64,000 bases of DNA, taken from Marinicella gelatinilytica (GTDB taxonomy: Bacteria > Pseudomonadota > Gammaproteobacteria > Xanthomonadales > Marinicellaceae). Position 1 is the first letter of the stretch. Each line of letters starts with the position of its first letter. The notes under the pieces are model-generated. The model saw only the letters and a list, made by a program, of their open reading frames with translations. It was not told where the DNA came from and made no database searches. The stretch lies in contig NZ_JAPMLN010000004.1 of NCBI RefSeq assembly GCF_026410405.1, forward strand, positions 112,311 to 176,310. The letters run 5' to 3'. This document shows positions 26,577-35,661 of the stretch, one piece after another. Made by a program: the position numbers and the translations under genes.

Positions 26577-27611
26577 ATGAACAAAATACTGACCTTACTG
26601 CTGTGTACAGTTTTACTGAGCAGCTGTTTTAACCCCCAATATGACAGCCATCAACGTCAAATTTTTGTTTTTGGTACCTTGGTTAATATTACTATCTGGC
26701 ATCACGATGCTGTGCGCGCTGAACAAGCCATTGGTGACATTGATGATCTGTTTAAAAACATGCACCAACAATGGCATGCCTGGAAACCGGGTCGCTTACA
26801 AGACATTAATACCGCTTTACGCGCCGGTAAAAGCATTGAATTAACCCCTGATGAAGCCGTTTTTATGCGCCGGGTTATTGAGCTGTCCAGGCGCACTAAC
26901 CACCACTTTAATCCGGCCATCGGCGAACTGATTAATCTCTGGGGGTTTCACACCGATGACTACCCCATTACCAGCCCACCGCCGACTATTGAAGCCATTC
27001 AACAATTGGCCAATCAACAGATAACTGTCAATAATCTGCATTTAAATGATTTAGTTCTCAGTGCCGACAATCAACATATATGGCTCGATTTTGGAGGTAT
27101 TGCCAAAGGTTTGGCGGTTGATCAGGCGATTGCCATAATCCGAGATTACGGCATTGAAAATGCCATTGTTAATGCCGGTGGCGATTTACGAAGCATCGGC
27201 CAAAAAGGTGACCGTGCCTGGCGCATTGGCATTCAATCACCCAAAAACCAAGGTGTTTTAGCCGAATTGCAAATTATTGGTGATGAAGCTGTGTTTACTT
27301 CAGGCAATTATCAGCGCTACAAAGCCTTTGACGACAAACGTTATGCCCATATTATTGATGGCCGTACCGGTTTACCGGTGCAAGACATTATCTCAGCCAC
27401 CGTGATTGCCACTGATGGCATAACCGCGGATGCCGCTGCCACCGCTCTAATTGTCGCCGGCAGCGATCACTGGCTGCAAGTGGCGAAAAACTTACGGCTC
27501 GATGAAGTATTATTGGTCAACAGTCAGCATAAATGTTTAGCAACTGACGCCATGTTTCAGCGCTTAAAGAACCTAAGTACAGACTGTGAAATTATTCGTA
27601 TCAATGAATAA
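26577..27611 (+). CDS. apbE: FAD:protein FMN transferase (ApbE), lipoprotein
   Basis: A 344-residue ApbE-family protein with lipoprotein signal LLCTVLLSSC (Cys 17), FGTLVNITIW, LDFGGIAKGLAVDQA, NAGGDLRSIG, and the metal-binding end ATDGITADAAATALIVAG. It attaches FMN from FAD to a threonine in Rnf, Nqr or related flavoproteins on the periplasmic side. No rnf or nqr genes are in the window. It is transcribed divergently from the DUF819 gene, and its 3' end overlaps the convergent hemolysin III gene by 11 bases. Confidence 0.93.
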   Translation: MNKILTLLLCTVLLSSCFNPQYDSHQRQIFVFGTLVNITIWHHDAVRAEQAIGDIDDLFKNMHQQWHAWKPGRLQDINTALRAGKSIELTPDEAVFMRRVIELSRRTNHHFNPAIGELINLWGFHTDDYPITSPPPTIEAIQQLANQQITVNNLHLNDLVLSADNQHIWLDFGGIAKGLAVDQAIAIIRDYGIENAIVNAGGDLRSIGQKGDRAWRIGIQSPKNQGVLAELQIIGDEAVFTSGNYQRYKAFDDKRYAHIIDGRTGLPVQDIISATVIATDGITADAAATALIVAGSDHWLQVAKNLRLDEVLLVNSQHKCLATDAMFQRLKNLSTDCEIIRINE

Positions 27612-28260
27612 TATAACCATAAACCGCCATAAAATGACTGAAACTGCCGAATAACACGAAAAAGTGGAAAATGGCGTGATTATAAGGTATGGCTTTGATG
27701 GCATATAAAATGGCACCCACGGTATAAGAGATACCACCGGCGATCAGCCAATAAATACCGGCTTCGGGTAAAGCCACTGCCATCGGTTTAATGGCAAACA
27801 TAATTAACCAACCCATAAAAACATACATTAAGGTGGAAACCACGGTAAAACGGCCGGTAAAAAACAGTTTGAGAACAATGCCCAGCAAAGCCATCCCCCA
27901 AGTCACAGCCAACAAAGTCCAACCTAAAGACCCTCGCAAAGTGGTCAACATAAAAGGCGTGTAGGTACCGGCAATTAAAATATAAATGGCTGCATGGTCC
28001 ACCACCCGCCAGCGAATTCGCCGTTGCGGGGTTTGGGTGGTGTGGTAAATGGTGGAGGCGGCATACAACATAATCAGGCTCACACCAAAAACAGAAAATC
28101 CAAGCACATGCCATAGGGTTCCTTGTGATGTGGCCCGCAGTATTAATAAAACCAGGCCCACACAACTCAACATGAGACCGAACGCATGGCTAAAAATATT
28201 TAAGCGTTCCTCACCCAAAGAGTAGAACTTCACATGTTTGTCGGCTGGATTGAGTGGCAT
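27601..28260 (-). CDS. hemolysin III / PAQR-family membrane protein
   Basis: A 219-residue seven-helix protein of the HlyIII/YqfA (TIGR01065) family. The diagnostic polar residues are present: ERLNIFSHAFG, ASTIYHTTQ, VDHAAIYILIAGTYTPF and the C-terminal HAIFHFFVLFGSFSHF with its HxxxH zinc-site pattern. PAQR proteins are thought to be zinc-dependent hydrolases involved in membrane-lipid homeostasis; the hemolysin name is historical. Its ATG shares one base with the purD stop (TAATG), so it is translationally coupled to purD. Confidence 0.88.
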   Translation of the reverse strand: MPLNPADKHVKFYSLGEERLNIFSHAFGLMLSCVGLVLLILRATSQGTLWHVLGFSVFGVSLIMLYAASTIYHTTQTPQRRIRWRVVDHAAIYILIAGTYTPFMLTTLRGSLGWTLLAVTWGMALLGIVLKLFFTGRFTVVSTLMYVFMGWLIMFAIKPMAVALPEAGIYWLIAGGISYTVGAILYAIKAIPYNHAIFHFFVLFGSFSHFMAVYGYIIH

Positions 28261-29540
28261 TATCTTGACAAAGCCCGGTGACCAATATCCGTGCGGTAGT
28301 AAACATCTTGCCAGGTTATAGATTGCACGCCGGCATAGGCTTTTTGTTGCGCCTCCGTCAGGTTATCACCTAAAGCACAAACACATAATACCCGGCCACC
28401 TGAAGTGACCACTTGTTCGTTACTTACGGCAGTGCCGGCATGAAATACTTTGACGTCAGTTTGCGATACAGGCAAGCCTTCAATAACCGCACCTTTTGCA
28501 TAGTTTTCCGGGTAACCACCGGCAGCCATCACCACGCCCAAGGCCGGCCTTTTATCCCACTGGATACTGTGTTCAGCTAATTCACCATTCACTGCGGCTA
28601 AACATAAGCTGTCTAAATCACTTTTCAGGCGCATCATGATAGGTTGAGTTTCCGGATCGCCCATACGCACATTAAACTCCAATACCTTCACTTCACCTTG
28701 ATTGATCATCACACCGGCATATAAAAAACCGACAAAAGGCTGTTCCTTGGCCATGCCTTTTAAGGTGGGCTTAATGACTTGTTCGATGATTTTTTCTTCG
28801 ATTTCAGGTGTCACCACCGGTGCCGGCGAGTAAGCACCCATGCCACCCGTATTGGGGCCTTGGTCACCATCGTCGCGGGCTTTATGGTCCTGTGATGTTA
28901 CCATGGGAATAAAGGTTTTGCCGTCACTAATCACAATATATGAGGCTTCTTCACCGTGTAAAAATTCTTCAATAACAATGCGCCGCCCGGCTTCTCCAAA
29001 TTTATTGTCACTGAGCATATCAGTGGCCACCGCTTCACCCTGCTGTTGATCCTTAACAATCACCACACCTTTACCGGCGGCTAATCCATCCGCTTTAATA
29101 ACCTGCGGATATTCGCAACTTTGCAAATACTTCAAGGCTTTATCCAAATCACTAAATTCAGCATAATCAGCGGTTGGAATCGCATTTTTTTGCATAAAGC
29201 GTTTGGTAAACGTTTTTGAGCCTTCTAGCCGTGCGGCGGCGGCTTTCGGACCAAAGCATGGAATTTCTGCCGCCGATAAGGCATCAACCATGCCATCAAC
29301 CAGAGGTTGCTCGGGACCGACCACCACCAAACTGACCTGTTGGATATGACAAAAGTCAATCACTGCTTGAAAATCAGTGGTATCAATAACCACATTTTCA
29401 ACGCCTGACTCTTGCTGCGTACCGGCATTACCGGGCGCCACAAAAACTGTGTCAACTGTGGACGATTGCGCCATCCGCCAGGCCAAGGCATGTTCACGCC
29501 CGCCGGAACCAATAATAAGAACTCGGTTTTTTGTCATCAT
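28260..29540 (-). CDS. purD: phosphoribosylamine-glycine ligase PurD
   Basis: A 426-residue ATP-grasp enzyme for the second step of purine synthesis (phosphoribosylamine plus glycine to GAR). Visible motifs include VLIIGSGGREHALAWR, VVGPEQPLVDG, KADGLAAGKGVVI, DHKARDDGDQGPNTGGMGAYSPAP and VLEFNVRMGDPETQ. It lies 8 bases after purH, the usual gammaproteobacterial order. Two consecutive ATG codons lie at the start; the first is used here. Confidence 0.97.
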   Translation of the reverse strand: MMTKNRVLIIGSGGREHALAWRMAQSSTVDTVFVAPGNAGTQQESGVENVVIDTTDFQAVIDFCHIQQVSLVVVGPEQPLVDGMVDALSAAEIPCFGPKAAAARLEGSKTFTKRFMQKNAIPTADYAEFSDLDKALKYLQSCEYPQVIKADGLAAGKGVVIVKDQQQGEAVATDMLSDNKFGEAGRRIVIEEFLHGEEASYIVISDGKTFIPMVTSQDHKARDDGDQGPNTGGMGAYSPAPVVTPEIEEKIIEQVIKPTLKGMAKEQPFVGFLYAGVMINQGEVKVLEFNVRMGDPETQPIMMRLKSDLDSLCLAAVNGELAEHSIQWDKRPALGVVMAAGGYPENYAKGAVIEGLPVSQTDVKVFHAGTAVSNEQVVTSGGRVLCVCALGDNLTEAQQKAYAGVQSITWQDVYYRTDIGHRALSR

Positions 29541-29548
29541 ATAAACCC

Positions 29549-31144
29549 TTAGTGGTTAAAATGTCGCATGTCAGTGAACACCATGGCAATATTATGCTCA
29601 TTGGCTGCGGCAATGGTTTCCGGGTCTTTTTTAGAGCCACCGGGCTGAATAATGGCGGTGATACCGGCCTGAGCAGCGGCATCGATACCATCACGAAACG
29701 GAAAAAAAGCATCAGACGCCATCACCGAACCGGCCACTTTTAAATCCGCATCTTCGGCTTTCATATTCGCTATACGCGCCGATACAACTCGGCTCATCTG
29801 ACCGGCACCGATGCCAATGGTTTGGCCGTCTTTCGCGTAGACGATGGCGTTGGATTTGACCCATTTTGCCACCTTCCAGGCAAACGCCATATCCCGCAAC
29901 TCTTCCTCTGTGGGTTGACGTTTAGTCACCACTTTAGCATCATCGACATTGATCATGCCAATATCAGCATCCTGTACCAATAAACCGCCACTAACACGTT
30001 TAAAATTCTGCCATGGTTTATGCTGTTTAGGTAATTCCCCACAACACAGAATACGCATGCGTTTTTTCTGAGCAAACACTTCTAAGGCTTCAGGGGTAAT
30101 CTCCGGTGCAATTAAAACTTCAGCAAATTGTTTACTTAAAATTAATTCAGCGGTTTTCTCCGTAACCGTACCATTAAACGCCAAGACACCGCCAAAAGCT
30201 GAAGTGGGATCAGTGGCATAGGCTTTTAAATAGGCCAAATCAATGTTTGACTCCAACGCCACACCACATGGGTTGGCGTGCTTAACAATTACACAAGCCG
30301 GCTCCGGACCCACTTCTTTTAGGCATGATAATGCGGCATCAGCATCATTAATGTTGTTATAAGACAAGGCAATGCCCTGAATCTGCCAAGCATTACCAAT
30401 ACTGCCTTGTGGCGGGTTCTTTTCAATATAAAAAGCGGCTTTTTGATGTGGGTTTTCACCATAACGCAGTTCACTGCGGTGAATAAACTGTTGCGATAAA
30501 AATTCAGGGAAATCCAATTCCTCGGGGGTGCCTTTTTTAGCGGTTAAATAATTGGCAATCAAGCCATCATATCGGGCCGTGTGAGCAAATGCTTTACCGG
30601 CCATATCAAATCGGGTGGTGTCGGAAATGCCTTTATAAGTTTTGTTTTCTTCCAACACCTGTTCATAATCCTTAGGATCCACCACCACGGTAACCCGCTG
30701 GCTGTTTTTAGCGGCGGCACGAATCATGGCGGGTCCACCAATATCAATGTTTTCAATGACTTCCGCTAAACTGACACCTTCTTTTTGGGTGGTGGCTTCA
30801 AAAGGGTATAAATTGACCACCAATAAATCGATGGCTTTGATGCCATGCTCATGCATTATTTCACTGTCATCATGTCCATCTCCACTTAAGCGACCTAATA
30901 AACCACCGTGAACACGAGGATGAAGGGTTTTTATTCGGCCATCCATCATTTCCGGAAATTCAGTGTAATCACTGATGTCAGTGACAGCGATTCCTGCCTC
31001 TTTAAGCACTTTAGCTGTGCCACCTGTGGATAAAATCTCCACCCCTGCTCGCACCAATCCTTTGGCTAAGTACTCAATTTGGGTTTTATCAGTGACGCTG
31101 ATCAATGCCCGTCTAATAGGAACTCGTTGATTATCTTGATTCAT
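29549..31144 (-). CDS. purH: bifunctional AICAR transformylase/IMP cyclohydrolase PurH
   Basis: A 531-residue enzyme for the last two purine steps. The N-terminal MGS-like IMP cyclohydrolase domain has [27 protein letters not shown] and [15 protein letters not shown]. The transformylase domain shows [23 protein letters not shown] and [13 protein letters not shown] good minus-10 box (TATAAT) lies 30 bases upstream, so purH-purD-hlyIII form a transcription unit that can start separately from fis. Confidence 0.97.
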   Translation of the reverse strand: MNQDNQRVPIRRALISVTDKTQIEYLAKGLVRAGVEILSTGGTAKVLKEAGIAVTDISDYTEFPEMMDGRIKTLHPRVHGGLLGRLSGDGHDDSEIMHEHGIKAIDLLVVNLYPFEATTQKEGVSLAEVIENIDIGGPAMIRAAAKNSQRVTVVVDPKDYEQVLEENKTYKGISDTTRFDMAGKAFAHTARYDGLIANYLTAKKGTPEELDFPEFLSQQFIHRSELRYGENPHQKAAFYIEKNPPQGSIGNAWQIQGIALSYNNINDADAALSCLKEVGPEPACVIVKHANPCGVALESNIDLAYLKAYATDPTSAFGGVLAFNGTVTEKTAELILSKQFAEVLIAPEITPEALEVFAQKKRMRILCCGELPKQHKPWQNFKRVSGGLLVQDADIGMINVDDAKVVTKRQPTEEELRDMAFAWKVAKWVKSNAIVYAKDGQTIGIGAGQMSRVVSARIANMKAEDADLKVAGSVMASDAFFPFRDGIDAAAQAGITAIIQPGGSKKDPETIAAANEHNIAMVFTDMRHFNH

Positions 31145-31176
31145 GGAATTTTTTGCGCTGAATTCAGAGGTGGCGT

Positions 31177-31206
31177 ATTATAACGCTTATGGTCAACGAT
31201 TGGCAT
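31177..31206 (-). promoter_or_regulatory. sigma-70 promoter of purH
   Basis: A perfect TATAAT (31177-31182, minus strand) with a weaker ATGCCA minus-35 box 18 bases upstream (31201-31206) sits in the 98-base gap between fis and purH. No clear PurR operator was found. Confidence 0.5.
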
Positions 31207-31242
31207 CGGTTTACATAAAAATAGCGGTCTAAAATGTTCGCT

Positions 31243-31479
31243 TCACTTAATGTTTAAATTACGCATTTTAGTGCGTAAAGTGGTGCGTGTAATACCTAAG
31301 GTGTCGGCTGTTTTCGAGCGATTACCTTTATGCCACTCCAGCACGGCTTTAATCATACCACGTTCAGTTTCCGCCAACACCAAATCATATAATCCATCGG
31401 TGTCATGACCGCTTAAGGACTCAAGGTATTCATTAACGGCCATATAGGTACAATGTTTTTGACAATGATGATCACTCAT
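31243..31479 (-). CDS. fis: Fis-family DNA-binding protein
   Basis: A 78-residue protein matching the C-terminal two-thirds of E. coli Fis, including EYLESLSGHDTDGLYDLVLAE and the helix-turn-helix KGNRSKTADTLGITRTTLRTKMRNL. It lacks the N-terminal beta-hairpin arms that activate Hin-type recombinases, as is usual outside enterobacteria. It would bend DNA and regulate growth-rate-dependent genes. The ATG overlaps the stop of the DUF3426 gene (4-base overlap). The gene order with purH downstream is conserved, but dusB, which usually precedes fis, is absent. Confidence 0.92.
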   Translation of the reverse strand: MSDHHCQKHCTYMAVNEYLESLSGHDTDGLYDLVLAETERGMIKAVLEWHKGNRSKTADTLGITRTTLRTKMRNLNIK

Positions 31480-32339
31480 GGTTGGCTAAATCCTATCTCG
31501 AAAGCCACCGCATTTTCACCGGGGTTTTGAATTTCTAAAGTAATCGGCACGAGGGTATTGTTAATAAAACCCGCTTGTAAAATATCGGCTGTTAAGTATT
31601 CACTGGCCTTAAATCGGCGCATGGCGATGACCTGGCCGTTGAGGTCCGACAGGCTAATGGACAACGCCGGAAAACGTTGATCTTCAGAATGGGTTTTAAT
31701 CATACTGGCAGAAATAATCAAGGCATTGTCACGCCCCGGATGACTTCGGATATTACGAGACACCAGAGAAATATTGGTTAAATCCAGAGGGCGATTTTGT
31801 TGGGCGCAGCTGAGGGCATCACAAACCCTATCGGCCCATTGACTGTCCGGTAATCGTAAACGGCCATCAGCAAGTGCTTGTTGTGCTTGCCATAATATCC
31901 CGGCCACCATAACCACACTCATCAGTCCCCACCATTTACGACCTGTTTCGTGGGTGTCCTCTGCATCCTGATAGGGCAAATCAGCTTTCAGCGGTTTTTC
32001 TTCAACACCTAAGAAATCCGGGGTGTCATCATCTGTAAGCTCATCGTCATCTAAGTGCTGAAATTCTGTCGCAACAACATCATCTACCAAAAATGTCTCA
32101 TCGGCGTCTTCTGCGGCGGTCTCATCGACATGGAAACTGCGTGTCAACAGGGGTGGCGCATGTCCACTGTCATGCAGCAATAAATCTTCATCATCAAGTG
32201 GTTGCTCAGAAGTGAGGGTTGCTAAGGCATCAAACACAGTTCCACAGACATGGCATCGGACTTGTCCGCGTGCTAAAGTGAGATGTTCTGCGTCAATAAT
32301 AAATACTTCGCCACATCCTCTACATTGTGTATAAAGCAT
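31476..32339 (-). CDS. zinc-ribbon and DUF3426 membrane protein
   Basis: A 287-residue protein. The N-terminal MJ0042-type zinc ribbon has CRGCGEVF (C6, C9) and CHVCGTVFD (C29, C32). A very acidic linker (about 45-125) and one transmembrane helix (WGLMSVVMVAGILWQAQQAL) follow, then a periplasmic DUF3426 beta domain whose end reads LEIQNPGENAVAFEIGF. Its function is unknown; the gene is classically placed between prmA and fis in gammaproteobacteria, as here. Confidence 0.85.
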   Translation of the reverse strand: MLYTQCRGCGEVFIIDAEHLTLARGQVRCHVCGTVFDALATLTSEQPLDDEDLLLHDSGHAPPLLTRSFHVDETAAEDADETFLVDDVVATEFQHLDDDELTDDDTPDFLGVEEKPLKADLPYQDAEDTHETGRKWWGLMSVVMVAGILWQAQQALADGRLRLPDSQWADRVCDALSCAQQNRPLDLTNISLVSRNIRSHPGRDNALIISASMIKTHSEDQRFPALSISLSDLNGQVIAMRRFKASEYLTADILQAGFINNTLVPITLEIQNPGENAVAFEIGFSQP

Positions 32340-32426
32340 TAAGTCTACCTAGTTAATTTAATGATGTGTTGTTACCGACGGCTTATGTGGGCCTTGGTGG
32401 AACAATCGAATCTATATGTTGCGCGA

Positions 32427-33302
32427 TTATCGGGGTAACCGAGCACTAACCCGCACCCAATCTTCTAAGTTTTCACATTCAATGTCAATAAAACTTTGTG
32501 CATATTCACGACTGAGCTGTTTTTGTTGTTCAGCCAGAATACCACTGAGGACGATTTGACCACCAGGTTTAAGCATATCTGCAAATATCGGACGTAATTG
32601 CAGTAACGGTGCAGCCAAAATATTGGCCAAAATGCCGTCTTTGTGAAGGATTTCACTGACCGCTTCCGGTGACACAATCTCAATGCCCTGTTCGACATTG
32701 TTTTTTCGAGCATTTTGCACAGTGGCTTCAATGGCTTGATTATCTATATCTACACAGGTAACCCGTTCAGCACCTTGTAGCAAAGCCATAATAGCCAAAA
32801 TACCTGAGCCACAACCAAAATCAACCCAATGTTGCCCTCGCACATCATGTTGATCTAACCAGCTTAAACACAAGGCAGTTGTGGCATGGGTGCCGGTACC
32901 AAAAGCCAAACCAGGGTCCAGAAATAAATTAATGGCGTCTGCATCAAGCGGCTCATAGCCATCGGGAATGACCCAACTGTTTTTTCCAAAACGCATGGGC
33001 TTAAAATGCTGCATCCACATTCGCTCCCAGATTTCATCCTGAAGTTGAGTGCGGAGAATTTCCACACCGGGCAAATGTATTGACAACAATTGAAAAGCGC
33101 CATTGGCTGACGGTTCATTATCAAACAAAGCCGTCAACTTAAGAAAATCCCATAACGGTGTTTCGCCGGGCAAGGGTTCGTAAATCGGCACATTACTGTC
33201 ATCTTGATACGTGATACCCACCGCACCTAAATCAGTCAGTATTCGCTCTAAGGACTTGGCCTGGACCGCTGTGACCGGTAATGTGAGCTCATAAAAAGGC
33301 AT
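32427..33302 (-). CDS. prmA: ribosomal protein L11 methyltransferase PrmA
   Basis: A 291-residue methyltransferase that trimethylates ribosomal protein L11. The N-terminal substrate-binding domain (FYELTLPVTAVQAKSLERIL) is followed by the linker and the catalytic domain with LDPGLAFGTGTHATTALCL, VDFGCGSGILAIMAL and NILAAPLLQL. In the last motif the usual N-P-P/N-I-L-A pattern is the L11 methyltransferase variant. Length is standard. It lies 12 bases after accC. Confidence 0.95.
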   Translation of the reverse strand: MPFYELTLPVTAVQAKSLERILTDLGAVGITYQDDSNVPIYEPLPGETPLWDFLKLTALFDNEPSANGAFQLLSIHLPGVEILRTQLQDEIWERMWMQHFKPMRFGKNSWVIPDGYEPLDADAINLFLDPGLAFGTGTHATTALCLSWLDQHDVRGQHWVDFGCGSGILAIMALLQGAERVTCVDIDNQAIEATVQNARKNNVEQGIEIVSPEAVSEILHKDGILANILAAPLLQLRPIFADMLKPGGQIVLSGILAEQQKQLSREYAQSFIDIECENLEDWVRVSARLPR

Positions 33303-33314
33303 CTATTAATTGAC

Positions 33315-34661
33315 CTATTTTTCTTTATTGAGCTGTTTTTCTAAATAGTGAATGTTCTGACCGCCTTTAACAAACCCTTGATCCTGCATAATTCTTTGCT
33401 GTAATGGGATATTGGTATTAATACCGGAAACAACGGTTTCAGCCAAAGCTAAACGCATGCGCTTAATCGCAGTAATGCGATCTTCGCCATAGGTCATAAT
33501 CTTGCCAATCATCGAATCATAATTAGGTGGCACTTTATAGCCGTCATACATGTGCGAATCCACCCGAACACCCGGTCCGCCCGGGGCATGAAAGATATCA
33601 ATGGTGCCGGGCGATGGCATAAATGTTTTTGGATCTTCGGCATTGATACGACATTCAATGGCATGGCCTTTAAACTCAATGTCCTCTTGCTTAATCGCCA
33701 GTGGCTCACCGGCGGCAATGAGAATTTGTTGTTTAATCAAATCAACACCGGTAATCAATTCTGTCACCGGATGTTCCACTTGAATTCGGGTGTTCATTTC
33801 GATGAAATAAAATTCACCGGCATCATACAAAAACTCAAATGTACCGGCGCCTTCATATCTAATACGTTGACACGCCGCCACACAAACCGCGCCAATTTCG
33901 GCCCGCTGCTCATCGGTGATACCCGGAGCCGGTGCCTCTTCCACCACTTTTTGGTGGCGCCGCTGCATGGAGCAATCTCGCTCTCCTAAGTGGATGGCGT
34001 TACCGTGCATATCCGAGAGCACTTGAATTTCCACATGTCGCGGATTTTCTAAAAACTTTTCCATGTAAACCGTGTCATCACCAAAAGCCGCTTTGGCTTC
34101 GGTTTTGGTGGTTAAGATGGCATTGTTTAAAGCTGCTTCCGTGTAGACCACACGCATACCGCGACCACCGCCACCGGCAGCGGCTTTGATAATCACCGGA
34201 TAACCAATTTTTTTGGCCATTTTCAGATTGTCATTGACATCATCACCCAAGGGGCCATCAGAACCCGGCACACAAGGTACGCCGGCGGCTTTCATGGCTT
34301 CAATAGCCGCCACCTTATCGCCCATTAAACGGATGGTTTCAGCCCGTGGACCAATAAACTTGAATCCCGACTCGGCAATGCATTCAGCAAATTCGGCATT
34401 TTCTGCTAAAAATCCGTAACCCGGATGTATCGCCTGGGCATCAGTGACTTCTGCAGCGGCAATAATTTTTGGAATATCTAAATAGGATTCTACTGCTGGA
34501 GGTGGACCAATACATACGGACTCATCCGCCATACCAACGTGCTTTTGGTTGCGATCAACAGTGGAATGGACCGCCACAGTTTTAATGCCCATGGTGTGGC
34601 AAGCGCGCAAGATGCGCAAAGCAATTTCGCCGCGATTTGCTATCACTATTTTACTGAACAT
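33315..34661 (-). CDS. accC: acetyl-CoA carboxylase, biotin carboxylase subunit AccC
   Basis: A 448-residue ATP-grasp enzyme that carboxylates the biotin of AccB at the start of fatty acid synthesis. Motifs: [82 protein letters not shown] and [16 protein letters not shown]. It starts 17 bases after accB, as in nearly all gammaproteobacteria. Confidence 0.97.
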   Translation of the reverse strand: MFSKIVIANRGEIALRILRACHTMGIKTVAVHSTVDRNQKHVGMADESVCIGPPPAVESYLDIPKIIAAAEVTDAQAIHPGYGFLAENAEFAECIAESGFKFIGPRAETIRLMGDKVAAIEAMKAAGVPCVPGSDGPLGDDVNDNLKMAKKIGYPVIIKAAAGGGGRGMRVVYTEAALNNAILTTKTEAKAAFGDDTVYMEKFLENPRHVEIQVLSDMHGNAIHLGERDCSMQRRHQKVVEEAPAPGITDEQRAEIGAVCVAACQRIRYEGAGTFEFLYDAGEFYFIEMNTRIQVEHPVTELITGVDLIKQQILIAAGEPLAIKQEDIEFKGHAIECRINAEDPKTFMPSPGTIDIFHAPGGPGVRVDSHMYDGYKVPPNYDSMIGKIMTYGEDRITAIKRMRLALAETVVSGINTNIPLQQRIMQDQGFVKGGQNIHYLEKQLNKEK

Positions 34662-34678
34662 GGTGTCTCCCGATGGAC

Positions 34679-35146
34679 TTATTCAATCTCAAATAAAGGT
34701 TCGTCAAATTCAACCGGTTGGGCATTTTCCACCAGAATACGTTTTATTTTACCTTTAAACTCTGACTCAATTTGGTTAAACATTTTCATGGCCTCAACCA
34801 TGCATAAGGTATCACCGATGTCCACCGATTGACCCACTTTAACAAAGGGTTCTGCATCAGGCGAAGGGCTGGCATAAAAGGTGCCGACCATTGGACTTCT
34901 GACGATTTGACCGGTGGCTTCAGGTACATCTTCGTCTTGGTTTTGCTCTGTTGTTTGCTGCGGGCTTGGGGGTGCTGGTTGAGCAACTTGTTGTGGTGCA
35001 GATGGCATCATATAAGTCTGCGCTTGTGGCGCTTGCATTGATTGCCTGGATAATTTAACTTTTTCCTCACCTTCGGTAATTTCCAATTCAGTTAAGGATG
35101 ATGCTTCTAATAATTCGATCAGTTTTTTTATTTTTCTGATATCCAT
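34679..35146 (-). CDS. accB: acetyl-CoA carboxylase biotin carboxyl carrier protein AccB
   Basis: 155 residues from the ATG at 35146, giving the standard N-terminus [16 protein letters not shown]; the longer frame reads into the end of aroQ. A Gln/Pro/Ala-rich mobile linker (about 45-78) leads to the biotinyl domain with the EAMKM motif, where the lysine carries biotin, and the thumb region [18 protein letters not shown]. It is the carrier for AccC and the AccAD carboxyltransferase. Confidence 0.96.
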   Translation of the reverse strand: MDIRKIKKLIELLEASSLTELEITEGEEKVKLSRQSMQAPQAQTYMMPSAPQQVAQPAPPSPQQTTEQNQDEDVPEATGQIVRSPMVGTFYASPSPDAEPFVKVGQSVDIGDTLCMVEAMKMFNQIESEFKGKIKRILVENAQPVEFDEPLFEIE

Positions 35147-35154
35147 AACGACTC

Positions 35155-35589
35155 CTAAAATGTGTATGTGGCCCAAAATCGCAAGGCCGCCAAATAACCT
35201 TCAGCGCCCATTCCAGAGATGGTCGCGACTGCCTTATCCGAAAAATAAGACTGTTGTCGAAAAGGCTCACGGGCAGCTACATTTGATAAATGCACCTCAA
35301 TAAAGGGCAAATCAACCGCCAATAAAGCATCGCGAATAGCAACACTGGTATGGGTAAATGCAGCCGGATTAATAATTACAGCATCGACGCCATCAGCGCA
35401 GCCGTGAATAAAGTCAACCAACTCATGTTCGGCGTTAGACTGAAACAAACGCAATTTGAGCGACATCGAGTCAGCTAATTTTACCAGGGACTGATTCATA
35501 TCCTGTAAGCTGGTATGACCATATAGCGTTGGCTCTCTGCTGCCTAACAGGTTTAAATTCGGACCATGAATGACGGCAATCTCGCGCAT
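35155..35589 (-). CDS. aroQ: type II 3-dehydroquinate dehydratase AroQ
   Basis: A 144-residue dodecameric enzyme of the shikimate pathway. Landmarks are [19 protein letters not shown] with the catalytic Tyr and loop Arg, [51 protein letters not shown] and [11 protein letters not shown]. It heads the aroQ-accB-accC series and may be the first gene of that transcript. Confidence 0.96.
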   Translation of the reverse strand: MREIAVIHGPNLNLLGSREPTLYGHTSLQDMNQSLVKLADSMSLKLRLFQSNAEHELVDFIHGCADGVDAVIINPAAFTHTSVAIRDALLAVDLPFIEVHLSNVAAREPFRQQSYFSDKAVATISGMGAEGYLAALRFWATYTF

Positions 35590-35661
35590 AGGTTTTCAAT
35601 TGAATTAGCCACTAAGTTCTGCGATTTTGCATCAATCAGTTGCGAATGTCCAGAAAGTAGA

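Noticed and set aside
33552..33989. 145-codon frame antisense to accC
   Set aside because: Lies wholly within the strongly conserved biotin carboxylase gene and has no recognisable features.
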